From: Cyathus striatus
Lineage: Eukaryota; Basidiomycota; Agaricomycetes; Agaricales; Nidulariaceae
NCBI GenBank assembly: GCA_025738555.1
Contig: JAOVFP010000008.1
Location: 4,588,001 to 4,652,000, forward strand
Length of the DNA stretch: 64,000 bases
Reading direction: 5' to 3'
Position numbers and translations under genes: made by a program. This document shows positions 11,839-23,443 of the stretch, one piece after another (the first letter of the stretch is position 1; each line of letters opens with the position of its first letter). The notes below the pieces were generated by a model that worked only from the letters and a program-made list of their open reading frames with translations, had not been told where the DNA came from and did not search any database.

Positions 11839-13572
11839 TGCTCGTTAGTTGTAACTTGTTGGTTGTTACAAGTTGCAGTAATAAGTTAACCGTTACACAA
11901 GTGTCACAAGGGTCAATCAATGCCGCGTGTGCCGGGCCTGAGAATGGTATCAAATGTTTTGACTCTTGAGCTTAAGTACAGCACACGCTGAATTAATTAT
12001 CAAACCCTCGTTTCAATCTCCAGTTCCTAATCATCAGTAGGTATAAGTAATGAGCTACATCCACAGTACTTAAAACGTAGTACTTGTAAAACAGGAAACA
12101 TTTTGCGTGCGCGAAGTTGGCGCACAACGCCGTTCATGTTACTTACTAAGTAGGAAAGAATGAAGTGCTGAACCACACTCACCCCACATCCACTGGCCCT
12201 CTGCTAAAACAGTCCAAAGTATCGGCCTCTTCACTACACACGGACCGTATGGGTTGCCCCTGCCTGTTATGTCTGAATGACTAGAATAAAAATGATGGGT
12301 ACCTGATCGCATCTGTCTGGTAGTCGGGCAAAGCGTCTGAGGTCCCCTTTTAAATCGGGCTCATCCAACCATCGGGCGCCCGCTCAAGCATCTCAAGATA
12401 CTATGAAGAGCAAGATGGCCGCGGGTCTCCGGGCGGGAATGTGTCGGGAAACTACTACGATTCTTGAATTTGGAATGAGCATTCTGAAATCGCGGAGTGA
12501 AGCGCCACGACGTTAAAAGGCCTGTGCCGCTAGTTTTGCTTGATCGTGTTTGGATTGAATGAATGTCATAAACCTTCAAGGAGTGCAGCTTGTTCCTACC
12601 TCCAAACATTTGATGGAACCTGACGGGATACAGGTCAGAACGAAGCGAGATTTGTCTGTTCCATGTTGTTTGAAATTATGCCATATATGACAAGATCCTT
12701 TCCCTCAATGCAGACAGTCGTTCCAACCCAAGTTCAATCTGCGCAACAAGAAGTATGACAAGCTTCCTGGTAAAGCTGCGGCGGGCTGTCAAGTTATATA
12801 ACAAATAACGATAAGTAGTTCTGGACACAGACTGATCACTTGACGCTAGATGAATCAATGACCTTTGCCAGGAAGATGCTTCTTCCTAATACTGCAAGTC
12901 AGGAACGGAAGGTTCAGGCTGCAAGTCACTAAGCGGGCGCCGGACCCGCCGGATGCAGCGTCAATGCATTTGGAAAGTCCGAAAGGAGAAACGACAAAAT
13001 GGTTTCGAGCCGTGATTTTACAGTGCACTGGAACTTAAGTACCTCACATCGAATAGTTGACAAACATAATTACTTTCTAAAGAGAAAGGGTTGCGATAAA
13101 TGTAAATTATCAATTTACTGCGAAGAAGTACGAGGAAATAAACGTTACAAAGTGATGTCGGTACCGGAGCCAACTACTTGCCAACTGGGCTCAAGCGGAA
13201 GGTATAGATCTCCGATCTAGTTGCAATTGCTCAGTTTCCAGGCATGTAGACTCGGCTACGGTTGCTGAACTAACTGTGTTAGGATTGAAGATGAGCTAAG
13301 TAGATGAGGGTTAAATTACCTTCACAGCCTGCAAGCGACAGGCGAAGACATAAAGGTCACCGTCCGAGTTAACTCAGGCACATGTTCAGTATAACCTCTA
13401 GCGGTAAGAAAGGATTCCGTCATGCCCTGTCGAACTCACTGATAATTCAAAACATTGCGAACGGGGCGGATTTCCGTATTTAAGGTCCTCGTGACGACGA
13501 GGAAACCTTTATGAAGCTGGGGTTTTGAGGTGGATTCAGTGCTTGACCAGCGCTCCTCGACACTTGCACGCC
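11839..13572. other. Intergenic region, no gene seen
   Basis: A 1.7-kb gap between divergent starts (CREG-like, minus; C2H2 factor, plus). Open frames are all under 85 codons, without domains or splice-supported extension. Composition is mixed, with short GC-rich patches near 12370-12450 and 12930-12960. Probably two promoters; nothing else supported. Confidence 0.4.
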
Positions 13573-14354
13573 ATGTCCGATAGAAGACATTCAACCCAGT
13601 ATTCTGCAGTTCATTGGAATGGAGTTCCTCATCAATATCCCACTTCCAACAATTACGCGCCTACCTATAATGGTACCTCTAGTCACCATTCATCGTCCCA
13701 ACAATATATGAATGGCTACGAGCAAGCGGAAGCATCGCCAATCGAGGGGTATCCAAGCGGTGCTTACTACTCAACGCATACCAACTTCGCATCACCGGGC
13801 TCTCCATCATCGCACCAGGTTTATCCAGCAACACATTCTTCTGCCGATGCGTCTACACAAGTCACGCGTCAAATTCACACTACACAACGCCCGCAATCCA
13901 CCCATCCTCAGTCCCATCCGTATCAAATGGCCGCATACTCCCATAGCCATACCTCGCCTCATACGCATGCACGAGCGCGATCCCACTCACAGTCACTATC
14001 GCCACAGTCTACTTATGCTGCAACATCGTCGACGGCTCCATACCCCAACCAGATTCCATTGACACAGTCTCCCGGTGGTTCATCCCAGTACCCTGCTTCT
14101 CCTTCTCGACCGTTCTCTTGTGATTTATGTGCGCTGTCATTCAACCGTCAGCACGATCTGAAGCGGCACAGAGAAACACACACCGGGGAGAAGCCTTATC
14201 TTTGCAATGGTGGATGCGGGAAGACATTTACACGGAAGGATGCCTTAAAGCGACACCAGGTGGGGATAATATAGCTCATCGACATTCTCTTTAATAATGA
14301 GTTTTGTTCCAGCTTGTAAAAGGATGCGGCCGAGTTGACGACGCTTGGCCTTAA
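13573..14354 (+). CDS. C2H2 zinc-finger transcription factor, Crz1-like fingers
   Basis: Two exons (13573-14259 and 14313-14354) sum to 729 bases, giving 242 residues. The N-terminal 175 residues are low-complexity Ser/His/Gln/Tyr. Finger 1 is CDLCALSFNRQHDLKRHRETH, and after HTGEKPYL comes finger 2, CNGGCGKTFTRKDALKRHQ. The second exon adds LVKGCGRVDDAWP, completing a tail after the last His like that of Crz1-type fingers, where the final zinc ligand is often Cys. Resemblance to Crz1 fingers 2 and 3 is by motif only, and no calcineurin-docking PxIxIT motif is obvious. Start chosen at MSDRRHST, which has a good context. An in-frame Met at 13525 would add 16 unlikely residues. Confidence 0.85.
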
Positions 14355-14523
14355 GTGGGTCATTTTATCATATTAGTGTGTGTAGTCTTTCACGCGTTCT
14401 GTCCAAATTAATTCAATACTCGAGAGCGGTATATAAATATGTATATCAATTCGTAACCTAGTATATGGTATTAATAATATGTGTTTTGATAATTTCTGTG
14501 ACATACGCATTCTGTAATCCTGT

Positions 14524-15179
14524 CTAAGGAATGACTTTCTCGAGAATCCATGCATCATGTGGCGCAATCTTCTTGTAATAGTCCCTGTGCACGCCGATTT
14601 CTTTGAAGCCGTGCCGTTCGTAGAAACGTTTTGCATCGTCGTTCGATACTTGAACATGAAGATATATGGCATCAATCTTTTGCTTTGCATGTGCTGCAGC
14701 GGCATCAAGGATCGATTGAAGAGACTTAGAGCCAAGTTGTCTGGAACAGTAGGGCTTCAAAGAATGAGCAATATTTTTTTTTGCAGAAAGCAGTGCTCAC
14801 AGCTAGAATCCCCATAGTCATGAGGTACAGCTTGATCTGGTTGTCCTTATTCTCCAGACGACAGCATATCGTTCCAACCTTATGGGCAGATATGAGATGT
14901 CAATCCGTCACTGCGTAGAGACATAAACAAACAGGAACGTCATTGTAGTAAACTTGAGGTATGATCAGAATACCTAGAGAAGGATGCATGTAATGGATTT
15001 GGGAACATACCGAGTTTGCAGAAGTCCTCAACCTCTGGGGAAAGAACATCTTGATAAAACTTCTCACTGTATTTAATTGGAAAGAGAACTGAATTCAGCT
15101 TTCGAACCGTTCCCAGATTATTTGGTGTCAAAGACGCGAAAGAGACGCGAGGAGGATTTTTATTGGGATTAGATGGCAT
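14524..15179 (-). CDS. NAA50: N-alpha-acetyltransferase NAA50 (GNAT fold)
   Basis: Catalytic subunit-like protein of NatE. NAA50 acetylates N-terminal Met-starting proteins and binds the NatA complex at the ribosome. Four exons (15011-15179, 14933-14952, 14801-14878, 14524-14754) sum to 498 bases, giving 165 residues, matching the family. Landmarks are LTPNNLGTVRKLNSVLFPI, PIKYSEKFYQDVL, YYNDVPVGTICCRLE and YLMTMGILAPYCSRQLGS, then LHVQVSNDDAKRFYERHGF and HRDYYKKIAPHDAWILEK. The acetyl-CoA loop reads RQLGSK, so the last position of the usual R/Q-x-x-G-x-G/A is Lys. Exon 2 is only 20 bases. Its minus strand faces the C2H2 factor tail to tail, 169 bases away. Confidence 0.92.
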
Positions 15180-17108
15180 GTGAGATGAAAGCGAGAGAAC
15201 AAGTGGTTGAAGTGCAATCCTGGGAAAAGTTCAATAGCCGGCGGGCATTGAAATAGTTAGCATTCGTTTATAAGCAACGGTTACGTTGAACTTTTTCTAG
15301 AGTCACCTGCATCGACTTCATTGTCTGGTTATATTTCTATTATTTCAAGCATGCCTCGTTATCATTATCAGTATTGCACCTTTCTATCTCAGACAACCGC
15401 TAGGAGCGACGTCTTGTATTCCACTTGCATTTAGGGTAAGTAATACCAGTTATGAACGTGATTTGAAAATCTCTTCGTAAGTACATACTCCATTCTAGAA
15501 TCCTCCAAGGCACTCATCAATGCCAACGTATCATGTTTTACTGCACCATAGAGTATATCATCTATCGACGATCGCGATTCCACTGGTTCACTATCTTCAT
15601 GACCTTACATGACATGATCGGGCGGCATGTGCTCAGGTGACGAAAAGTCTCAAACTACCTGTCCAAACGAGTCTGAAACATACATATGTCGATTTCGCCG
15701 TATAAGCTTGACATCTAGCGGAACTATTCCAAGGCATTTGTTCAGCTATTATTTTACTTCCCAGGATATTCAAATCCTTTACTCGCCAGCACCTTATGAA
15801 GATTCCAGACAACGTGAGGTCAAAGGACATTGCGTGGTTGCCAAAAGCCATGAGACCGGAAAAACATTTCCCAATCTCCAGCTTGCATGTCACTGTCATA
15901 GGTCCATCGACTGCTGACCCATTCTATTTGCATGACCAGCCGCAGCTTTAAAACCCGGCTGTTGAAAACATAAATGGAGGTACAATCATCTTGCTGTTAT
16001 CTGGTCCCTTGGTATAAACTATGGATACTACCTTGGGGGTAACACCAGTACGAGTCAAATTGACAGAATATATATATATATGTGTGTGTACTCGGATTAT
16101 CATAAATTCCTCGGAATTAGTCTGGCGCTTTCGGTGGTCATGGCTTTCGTTACTCACCACTGGATGTCCGAAGAATAATGATGCTTCATGTCCTTATGTT
16201 CTGTGCTGCTATACTACACTGCGGTCTACGAATCTGTGTGGCAACTTGCGTCTCCTATTGTGCCGCGGTCTGCCCGGCTGCAGCGGTCAATTGCAATCGC
16301 GTGCTAGAAGCTGCGCGATAGAATGTTTGTTGGTAAATCCTTTTGGTGTCTCAAATCGAAGATTCTAACGTTAGAAAACTCCATCTGGATACGCGCGCTC
16401 AATTCAAGTGGTAGTACTCTGTCATACTGCGGGATTCAAGCCGCGTGCGACTCGTCTTCCCTTAGAGACGGGTACATATGGGCAGGATGTGCCAGGAACA
16501 TCGATGACGTATCATAGAAGACTTGTTTTGCAGGTCACTGTTGGCTACATGTCTAGTAAGAGTGGGGTAGGTGTTTGTTCCAAGAATTTCGGAGAATGTG
16601 ATCATGGTCCAATGAGAGGCATCAAACAAAGACTGACAGTCGCTGTTTGAGGATATATGAACTTGGTAAATGTTGAGCGATATCTATGCCGAGAGTGGCA
16701 ATTGAAATGGGTAGGACATCAAAGCTTACTGCGTCCTGGAGCAGTCAACACAAACACATGGTAACTCTACCTTTCCTTTTCTTTTCTCCTGAGCACAGGC
16801 GCGGTTACAACCAGATGATGAAACATGTTCTGTAAATACTGTATGTTATACATTGCTACTTAAGTATACGCCCCACATAGCTGATAACTACATCCGGCCC
16901 CGTCAGTCGTATCCAGGTTACAGTGACACACGTCCTATAGAGATCCACCATTTGGCAATATGGATGACAATCAAGTGGTATAGAAGCTGCAAACGGGCAT
17001 AGGATAACGTTTGAACCTGAGTTTTGCATTATATTATAGGTATTAGGGTGATTGGTAGATCATTATAGGAGCGAGGTGAGCATCCCATTTTGAGGAGTTG
17101 CGGAATTA
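15180..17108. other. Intergenic region, no gene assigned
   Basis: A 1.9-kb stretch with frames up to 115 codons on both strands, none with a domain or convincing splice chain. It holds a short TA/TG dinucleotide tract at about 16066-16090. A T-loop-like stretch near 16430 suggested a tRNA but no cloverleaf could be built. It is 5' to NAA50 and 3' to the next minus-strand gene. Confidence 0.4.
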
Positions 17109-17780
17109 TTATGTAGTGGCGCTGTCGATTCGAGTACTTGCGCGTCGGGTATGCTTGGAAGAGCGTCGTAAATTCTGTAGATAGACGTCATCGTAACTGC
17201 GAAAGGTGCAAACGCCGAGGCGTTCATCGTATTCTTGCATCTTGGCCCAGACGCAATGCCATCTGGGGCTTGGTTCACCGAATCTGAAAGCTATTGCGAG
17301 GTGTTTCTGATCCCAGTTAACTTCGGTGGGAGCCTTTGAGTCGACTCGATGGAAGGCCTTGTCTGAAAGTGTGACCAGAGCGCAGTCTAAGACTTCGAGA
17401 TTGACAGTCTTGCCATCGGAAAGAATTTCGTGAAAGTAAGGGTCCATTTCTAGTTCCTTGGGAACTCCGGGATGTTGGGGGTCATATCCGTCCACTAAGA
17501 CCTGAACGGAGGTGTTGTCGGCAAAGTCAAGAGTGACGACAGGATGGATAGAAGAAATCCTTGCACGCTTGAGCACCTTGCCAACAATTTCACTGGGGTC
17601 GATGCTTTTAAAGTGTGCGTTAAAACTGGCAAGGGTGAATGGATGCTGAAAGAGAAGAAGTTACCCAATGTGGTTTAAGCGCAAAGAAGGAGGGCGATGG
17701 CGGGCGGTGTTCGGAGAAGGAGGGGTAGAGGGGCGGGAACGGGAGGAAGATGAAGAAGGAACAGAAAGAGTGTCAGTCAT
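17109..17780 (-). CDS. Hypothetical protein, start uncertain
   Basis: Not recognised. A strong open frame from about 17650 to 17109 encodes HPFTLASFNAHFKSIDPSE through VTLDFADNTSVQVLVDGYD and FRFGEPSPRWHCVWAKMQE, with a coding-like alternation of charged and hydrophobic residues. It looks like a compact soluble domain of about 175 residues. The 5' end is a puzzle. The same frame reads upstream to ATG at 17780 through a Ser/Pro-rich stretch but meets TAA just before HPFT. The GT...CAG around that stop is only 19 bases and its removal would shift the frame. A 114-base intron from a weak GTTCCT donor after MTDTLS would keep frame. An upstream non-coding exon is the other option. Confidence 0.6.
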
Positions 17781-17881
17781 ATAGAGGATATGGTGTGAGG
17801 GACAGAGAAAGGAGCGGAAGTCATAAGGCAGACACTGGCAGAGAGTGAAGGAACAAAGGGATATGATTGTGATGTTATTTG

Positions 17882-18040
17882 TATTATGAGATTAGAAGTA
17901 TAGTATAGTATAAGAAGTGCAGTATAGTAGTATACTTGGTATAGAAAATCTAGTATAGTATAGAAAATCTAGTATAAGTAGTATACAAAATCTAGTATAG
18001 CATATTGATAGCATAGTATAAAAGTGTAGTACAGTATCAT
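17882..18040. repeat. AT-rich TAGTATAG-type simple repeat
   Basis: Irregular tandem array of TAGTATAG, AGTATA and AAATCTAG units over about 160 bases, in the gap between the divergent unknown gene and the MAPKK gene. Units are imperfect and vary in spacing, as in a decaying minisatellite. The rest of the gap up to 18551 is pyrimidine-rich on the plus strand and is probably the MAPKK promoter and leader. Confidence 0.75.
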
Positions 18041-18551
18041 AAAGTAATTATCAGCTCCATAATTAAAAAACTATTTTCTGTAACCCTGGATGCCATCATC
18101 GCTCATCGACATACCCTCATCGAATCCGCCGTCCGTCGTCTTCTCGTTTACCGCGCCATCTCGTTACTGTCGCTGTTGTCTGCACGCCTCAGTTACCAGC
18201 TGTTTCGCCATACCCGCCGTCACCAAGTCACCCATTGCGCCTCTTCACCTTATCCCACAATTAACCCCATTTACGTCCCTTTGACAGTCCGAGCCAGCCT
18301 GCGGTTCTAATAGGCCTTAGGGTTCCTCACCTTCGATTTAATCGATTCCCTGCTTCCAGAAACTGCTACTGAGAATCAACACCGAACACGTACAACGCCC
18401 AACTACTAATACACCAACGCACTCTTCCTCCACCATCCATCATCACTGCATCACCGGGCAGTGTGCAAGGCGATCATCCTCAAAACCCTTCAACTCTCAA
18501 TCCACTTCCAAATTGTCCCAGCCCCTTTCCACCACTTCTCACTCTTTGTAG

Positions 18552-20285
18552 ATGGAAGGTAGACTTACCATTATGCAAAAACCACTTGGGCCCCGCAAGA
18601 TCACTCGCCCTTCATCTCCAGCTCCCTTCCCAGATACGTCGCCCCTCAATATTAAAAAGCCTTCCAAGAATCCAGTACCCAATTTAAATCTCTCTATTCC
18701 TCCTACACTCCGTAGACCATCCACTCCAAATAAACCCTCTATCAGGCTCGCGATTCCCAGTGCTAATGCTAATGGCGCTGCGCAGATGGGTGGAAACGGT
18801 GAACCGCTTTTTGAGAGCTACTATGGTGGTCCCACTGGCCTTCCCCTAGCAACGTCACCAGATCCTCCAGAGGAAGCCACCATACGTCCTCCATCTAAAT
18901 CTACGCAGAAACCATCGGAACCTTTCCCTGATGTCCGCAGTCTCTTGGATGAATTGGAAACTATTCGTACAACCGTGCCTAATTCCTCGCCAGATGAAGA
19001 CGCGGTGCGGGCGCACGTCATGGGCACGCTGCCCTGGTCCGATGATGTTCTTGAGGAATTGGAACGCCTTGGAGAAGGCGCCGGCGGCGCCGTTCAGAAA
19101 GTCAAGGACAAGCGGTCAGGCAAAATCATGGCTCGCAAGACAATCACAACAAGAGAGGCACCTATGAAGCAACTTCTTCGCGAGCTCTCTATTATATCAT
19201 CTACACAACATGTCAATATCATTGTTTTTCATGGAGCATACATGTCGCCTTCTTCCAGTGAGGTCAAAATCTTGATGGAGCTCTGTGAAGGTGGCAGCTT
19301 GGAGTCCATAGGGAAACGTATTAGGGACCGGGGGGCCATCGTCGGAGAAAAGATTGCAGGAAGAATTGCTGAAGGAGTACGCGATATCATCTCATGTAAT
19401 CCCGCTATGCGTATTAACACCAGCCTTCTAGATCTTGCAAGGCCTTGCATACTTACACACGAAGAGGACCATTCATCGTGATATCAAGCCATCTAATATT
19501 CTCATGTCTCGTGAAGGCGTCGTGAAATTATGTGATTTTGGTGTGTCAGGAGAACTTGTCAATTCTCTTGCTGGGACGTTTACTGGCACAAGCTTCTATA
19601 TGGCAGTGAGTGACATCGATTGTATATAAATCATAATGTATTAACTCGTTTGCTCGACAGCCTGAACGGATTTGCGGACATGAATATACCATACGATCGG
19701 ACGTCTGGTCGACCGGGATTTCTCTTTTGGAACTTGTTCAGAATCGCTTCCCCTTCCCCAATGATCTTCCAGCCATTGAATTGATGATGTATATTACCGC
19801 TGGTGAAGTAAGTAATCCCTAATGTTGGCCGTTTGCACGTGCTGACCATTCCATAACAAAACCTTCAGCCTCCCAGGCTCGAGGATGAGCCAGGAGTTGA
19901 ATGGAGTGAAGACATGAAGGATTTCATCAGGCAAACGTTCGTACCCTGAAAATGCGGATTGCCTCGTTACTTATTTTTACGTGATTATAGGTTGATCGTG
20001 GATGCGATTACACGTCCGACTCCAAAGGACATGCTGTCGCACCCTTGGATTGTGAGCGTTATGAAGCAAGAAGTCCATATGGGCCGATGGATTCGTCAGG
20101 TGTGGGGATGGCCGAGAGCAAATCCCAATCGTCGCTCCAGAGACGAGTAAGGACAACCTCACTATGAGCACCGTTTACGTTTTAACATTTGGTTTAGTAG
20201 CTTGTCTCGTCCCAGCACTGGAACAACTGAATCTCGTACAAACGTTCCCGGGGACTTTGCTCGACCTGCAGAATTTGCATCTTGA
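18552..20285 (+). CDS. MKK1: MAP kinase kinase, cell-wall-integrity Mkk1/2 type
   Basis: Dual-specificity MAPKK expected to phosphorylate the Slt2/Mpk1 MAP kinase downstream of Bck1. Six exons (18552-19376, 19432-19605, 19661-19807, 19869-19936, 19991-20146, 20198-20285) sum to 1458 bases, giving 485 residues. An N-terminal 165-residue Pro/Ser-rich region precedes the kinase domain. Seen: Gly-rich loop [17 protein letters not shown] with the ATP-binding Lys, [19 protein letters not shown], and activation segment [18 protein letters not shown] with the conserved Ser and Thr. The segment matches Mkk1/2 rather than Ste7 or Pbs2. Reading straight through exon 5 would stop at 20150. Splicing at GTAAGG adds a tail of about 29 Ser/Thr-rich residues ending at 20285, which I prefer. 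Confidence 0.93.
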
Positions 20286-23200
20286 TATAGTCTACTTTGC
20301 AACACTCCACACGCCTATTTCAATGTATACAGTATTTTGCTTCATAGCACGGCATCCAAGCTTCTTGTATTGGAATCGCTGTCACGTATCTTCTATCATC
20401 ATTGTGTGCGCACTTTCCCTTTTTTCTAGGATTGACCATGGACATTATTGTTCGTAAACATTACGCTGGTACTGCTTTTCCATTCCCATTCCGAACCACC
20501 ACTGTTTTCTTCCGTTGTCGTACTGTGTTTTTAGTTACTTGCTTACCAGGAGCGAATTAATGAATAAATTTGAGCCTTGACGTCGTTAGCAGCTGCACTA
20601 GTCCTTAATCGATAAAGATTGTAAAACGGCGGCGGCAGTTTGTCGTATGGATGCGCTCAGGGTTGATTGCGCCGAGGCCCGGAAAAGCTCCGGCAGCTAA
20701 TCACGCCAAACTGGGTGGATATTGTAAAAGGAGTAAAAAGGCGGGCCGAGACGGGGAGTCCAAACAAAAGGTGAACAGAGGGGACACAAACGGAGCACAA
20801 AAAGGCTTCACCTCTACGTTGACCTAGGTTAACCTCTGTCGATCTGCATGTGCTAGGAGGTGCCAGGTGGTCACTTTAAACTCCAATCACTTTTCTTCCG
20901 TCAGCCGAATTCGTTTGTTATGTTTGACATATCCAAATCGGGATACAATAAGATGCACCACGTGGTGCTAGAAGTTCCTGGTAGTGGTGCCCAAAGAAGT
21001 CTGGAAGTGATATGTTTGTTTCTTTGTCAAGTATTCAATATATGACTAATGGTGGTTTGATCAACAACTTCTCTCAGCTCTTCGTCTCTCCTGCAATCAT
21101 GGGCGCACCTACACACATAACTGGGCTTCAGAAAGGAGTCTTGCCGCGAACCTTTTGATAATCATGATCGAGAAATCGCGGAACGCTACATTGCCAAGCG
21201 AGATTGACGTTCGAAGATGGTTTGCGTCGTTAATGCTGGCGAAAGAGCAACTCACGCCTAACTGCCTAAACGCACTTCTTAGATGGCAAACGGAACGCCA
21301 CCATGGGTGGCGATGCAGCAACATCACACCGGGTGCGCTAAGTTGCAAGATATCGATCCCGTCGAGAGTCCGAATTCCTGTTGAGCTTGCCGACAGTACC
21401 CTTCCAGATATATAAATACTACCGTGCGCCAATGCACAAAAGTGAAGTCTTTCCTTTCCGTCTCCCAACACTCTACCATGACGCAACTCCTCTTCCCTGT
21501 ATTCTGAAAGTATCAGGTGCCACGCGTTACACCTCCGGAGGCATATGACTCGTGCCGTGTTCATCGCTTTTCAACATTCTCATTCCTTATACGTGCAGCA
21601 TTAAATCCAGCTTTACGATTGCTGGACAAATTTCTTCAAATTTCAAATGAGACATGCGCTTACTCCGTGGTGGATGATATTTGCAGTTCTTAAAACATTC
21701 CCGTGAGTCAGGTCGTTTCAAATTTCAACGGGCAATCCTTTTCCGTGGGTGTGCGCTTCTCTCGGATCTGATGATAGAATGCTATTGGTCTTATTTTTAT
21801 ATTTTGCCAACATACTTATTTACGTCTTGCATTCAGTCGCTCTGGAGCAAGAGGCCTGTCTTCTGAAAGGGAATGTTTTTAAATATCTCATGGTGGAGTA
21901 AATACCTTCAATTCACTTGTTTGACTTGCAACGACCATGGGAATATGCTAGTACAATTCTGGTCTTTTTAAAAAAGTATCAAGCATGATGCTGGTAGGTA
22001 TATTCTCTGAGAAAATTCCAGGTCAGTATCATCCCGTTCAGCGGTTTCCTAACGGTGATATGACGTAACGTCAATCCTGGTGATCAAAAATGCATGTTGG
22101 TTGACTGATGGACGCGCATTGTGATATGTACCTGTTCGTTTACGTGGTGCAGTTTTGGTGTATGTAAGGGACTGAGAGTACACCAGGTATAGTTCGAGGA
22201 CCTTCGATGAATTGTGAAATCCCTCGGACGGTACACAAGAGAGTTTGCACAGGCAAGAAAGACAATACCCTAGGTAGAGATAGGTTGTCTATTTTGCAGA
22301 GGAATTTGTGTACGTCCAGATTCAGGAGTAATAGGTTCATCTCATCCGTGCGGTCGGTGCTTTGATGTTTCCTCGTTATATGAGTCAAAAAAGGAGAAAA
22401 ACACCCATAAATTGTTGTATAAAGATGCTTCTGGATACCACGTTTATTAGGCCGCGATTTCTATGATTTTCACATGTGCTATCTCCTTCTTCTTGTGTGA
22501 AAACAGAGAATTTCTGATGCAATTTCCGTCTGACATATGGCTGCTGAGAAGGCCGTTGCGATCAGTTGTCCGCGACGGTATTTTCAGTTATTTGGGAGAT
22601 GGTTGGTTCCACGGAGGTTATGTACCCACGAGCTAAATATGATCCCGAACCGCGGCGGTGGAGATAAAATGATTAGCAGTGAATTCCGGCGACCCTAGAC
22701 CTTAAAAAGAGAGAGGTGGTGTGAACGCGGTGTACGTACGTGTCGTCCTCGGAGCAGGGGAGCGGCCTCAGGTTGTGGAATAAGGTGGAAAAGATAAGCA
22801 GGGGGGGAGGGGGAGGGGGGCGTTGATTGTTTGCCGGGGATTGAAAAAATATGAAATTGAAAGAGAAGTGGGGAGGGAGCGTGGGCTGAGATGGGGAGGG
22901 GCAGGCAGAGAGCATGCATTTGACGTACAGAGGGTGGTTCTTGTTGATCGGAATAACTCGGCGCCCCCCGACTTTTATCCAAAGTGGGAGGTCGCATCAT
23001 GGATGATGGATGATCAGGAGGAAAAAAGAATGAAAGAAATAGAAAGAAAAAGAAAAAGAAAAGGGAAAAAAGTGGTGTAGATTGACAAAGAAGCAGTGAT
23101 TGGCGTGAAACACAGAAAGAAAGTGGAGGATTTCCAATGCAATACGGAGGAAACGTTTTGGAGATGTACCTGGAAAAAGATGCAAGAAGGATTGTGCCCA

Positions 23201-23443
23201 GCTGGTAGTCCCCACACATGGAAGTATTATTCGAACTCCTAGGATATGGAGCCATCTACACACTAGCCGACGACCCTTAGATCTTGTTTCGGTGATCCAC
23301 GCCGATACGCGACCCGTAACATTGGCGCGGACTTCATTTTTGTGTCCCCTGCAATCGTTTAAAGCTCCTACGCGAATATCCAAATGCTTCCACTCTGCAC
23401 TCTACCCATCCAACGAAGAGAATGGCCGATAGTCTCTCCTAGT
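20286..23443. other. Large intergenic region (3.2 kb), no gene seen
   Basis: Between the MAPKK and the small zinc-cluster gene, both on plus. Longest frames are low-complexity: minus 22695-23255 is a purine/pyrimidine-skewed run reading as Phe, Ser and Pro, and 21109-21564 minus has no domain. Near 20823 there is a 16-base imperfect palindrome centred on CCTAGG. Such long upstream regions are usual for mushroom regulatory genes. Confidence 0.4.
22061..22073. promoter_or_regulatory. CRE-like 13-base palindrome
   Basis: TGACGTAACGTCA, two TGACGT half-sites around a single central base, lies about 1.4 kb upstream of the zinc-cluster gene at 23444. Resembles a bZIP site; function is inference. 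Confidence 0.3.

Noticed and set aside
14373..14735. 120-codon minus-strand frame
   Set aside because: Shifted-frame shadow of the last NAA50 exon.
16400..16480. tRNA-like T-loop (GGATTCAAGCC)
   Set aside because: No matching acceptor stem, A box or anticodon arm on either strand.
20164..20457. 97-codon plus-strand hydrophobic frame right after the MAPKK
   Set aside because: Overlaps the last MAPKK exon in another frame; the spliced kinase tail explains the sequence better.
22695..23255. 186-codon minus-strand frame
   Set aside because: Low-complexity Phe/Ser/Pro reading of a purine-pyrimidine-skewed promoter; overlapping frames on both strands look the same and no domain is seen.
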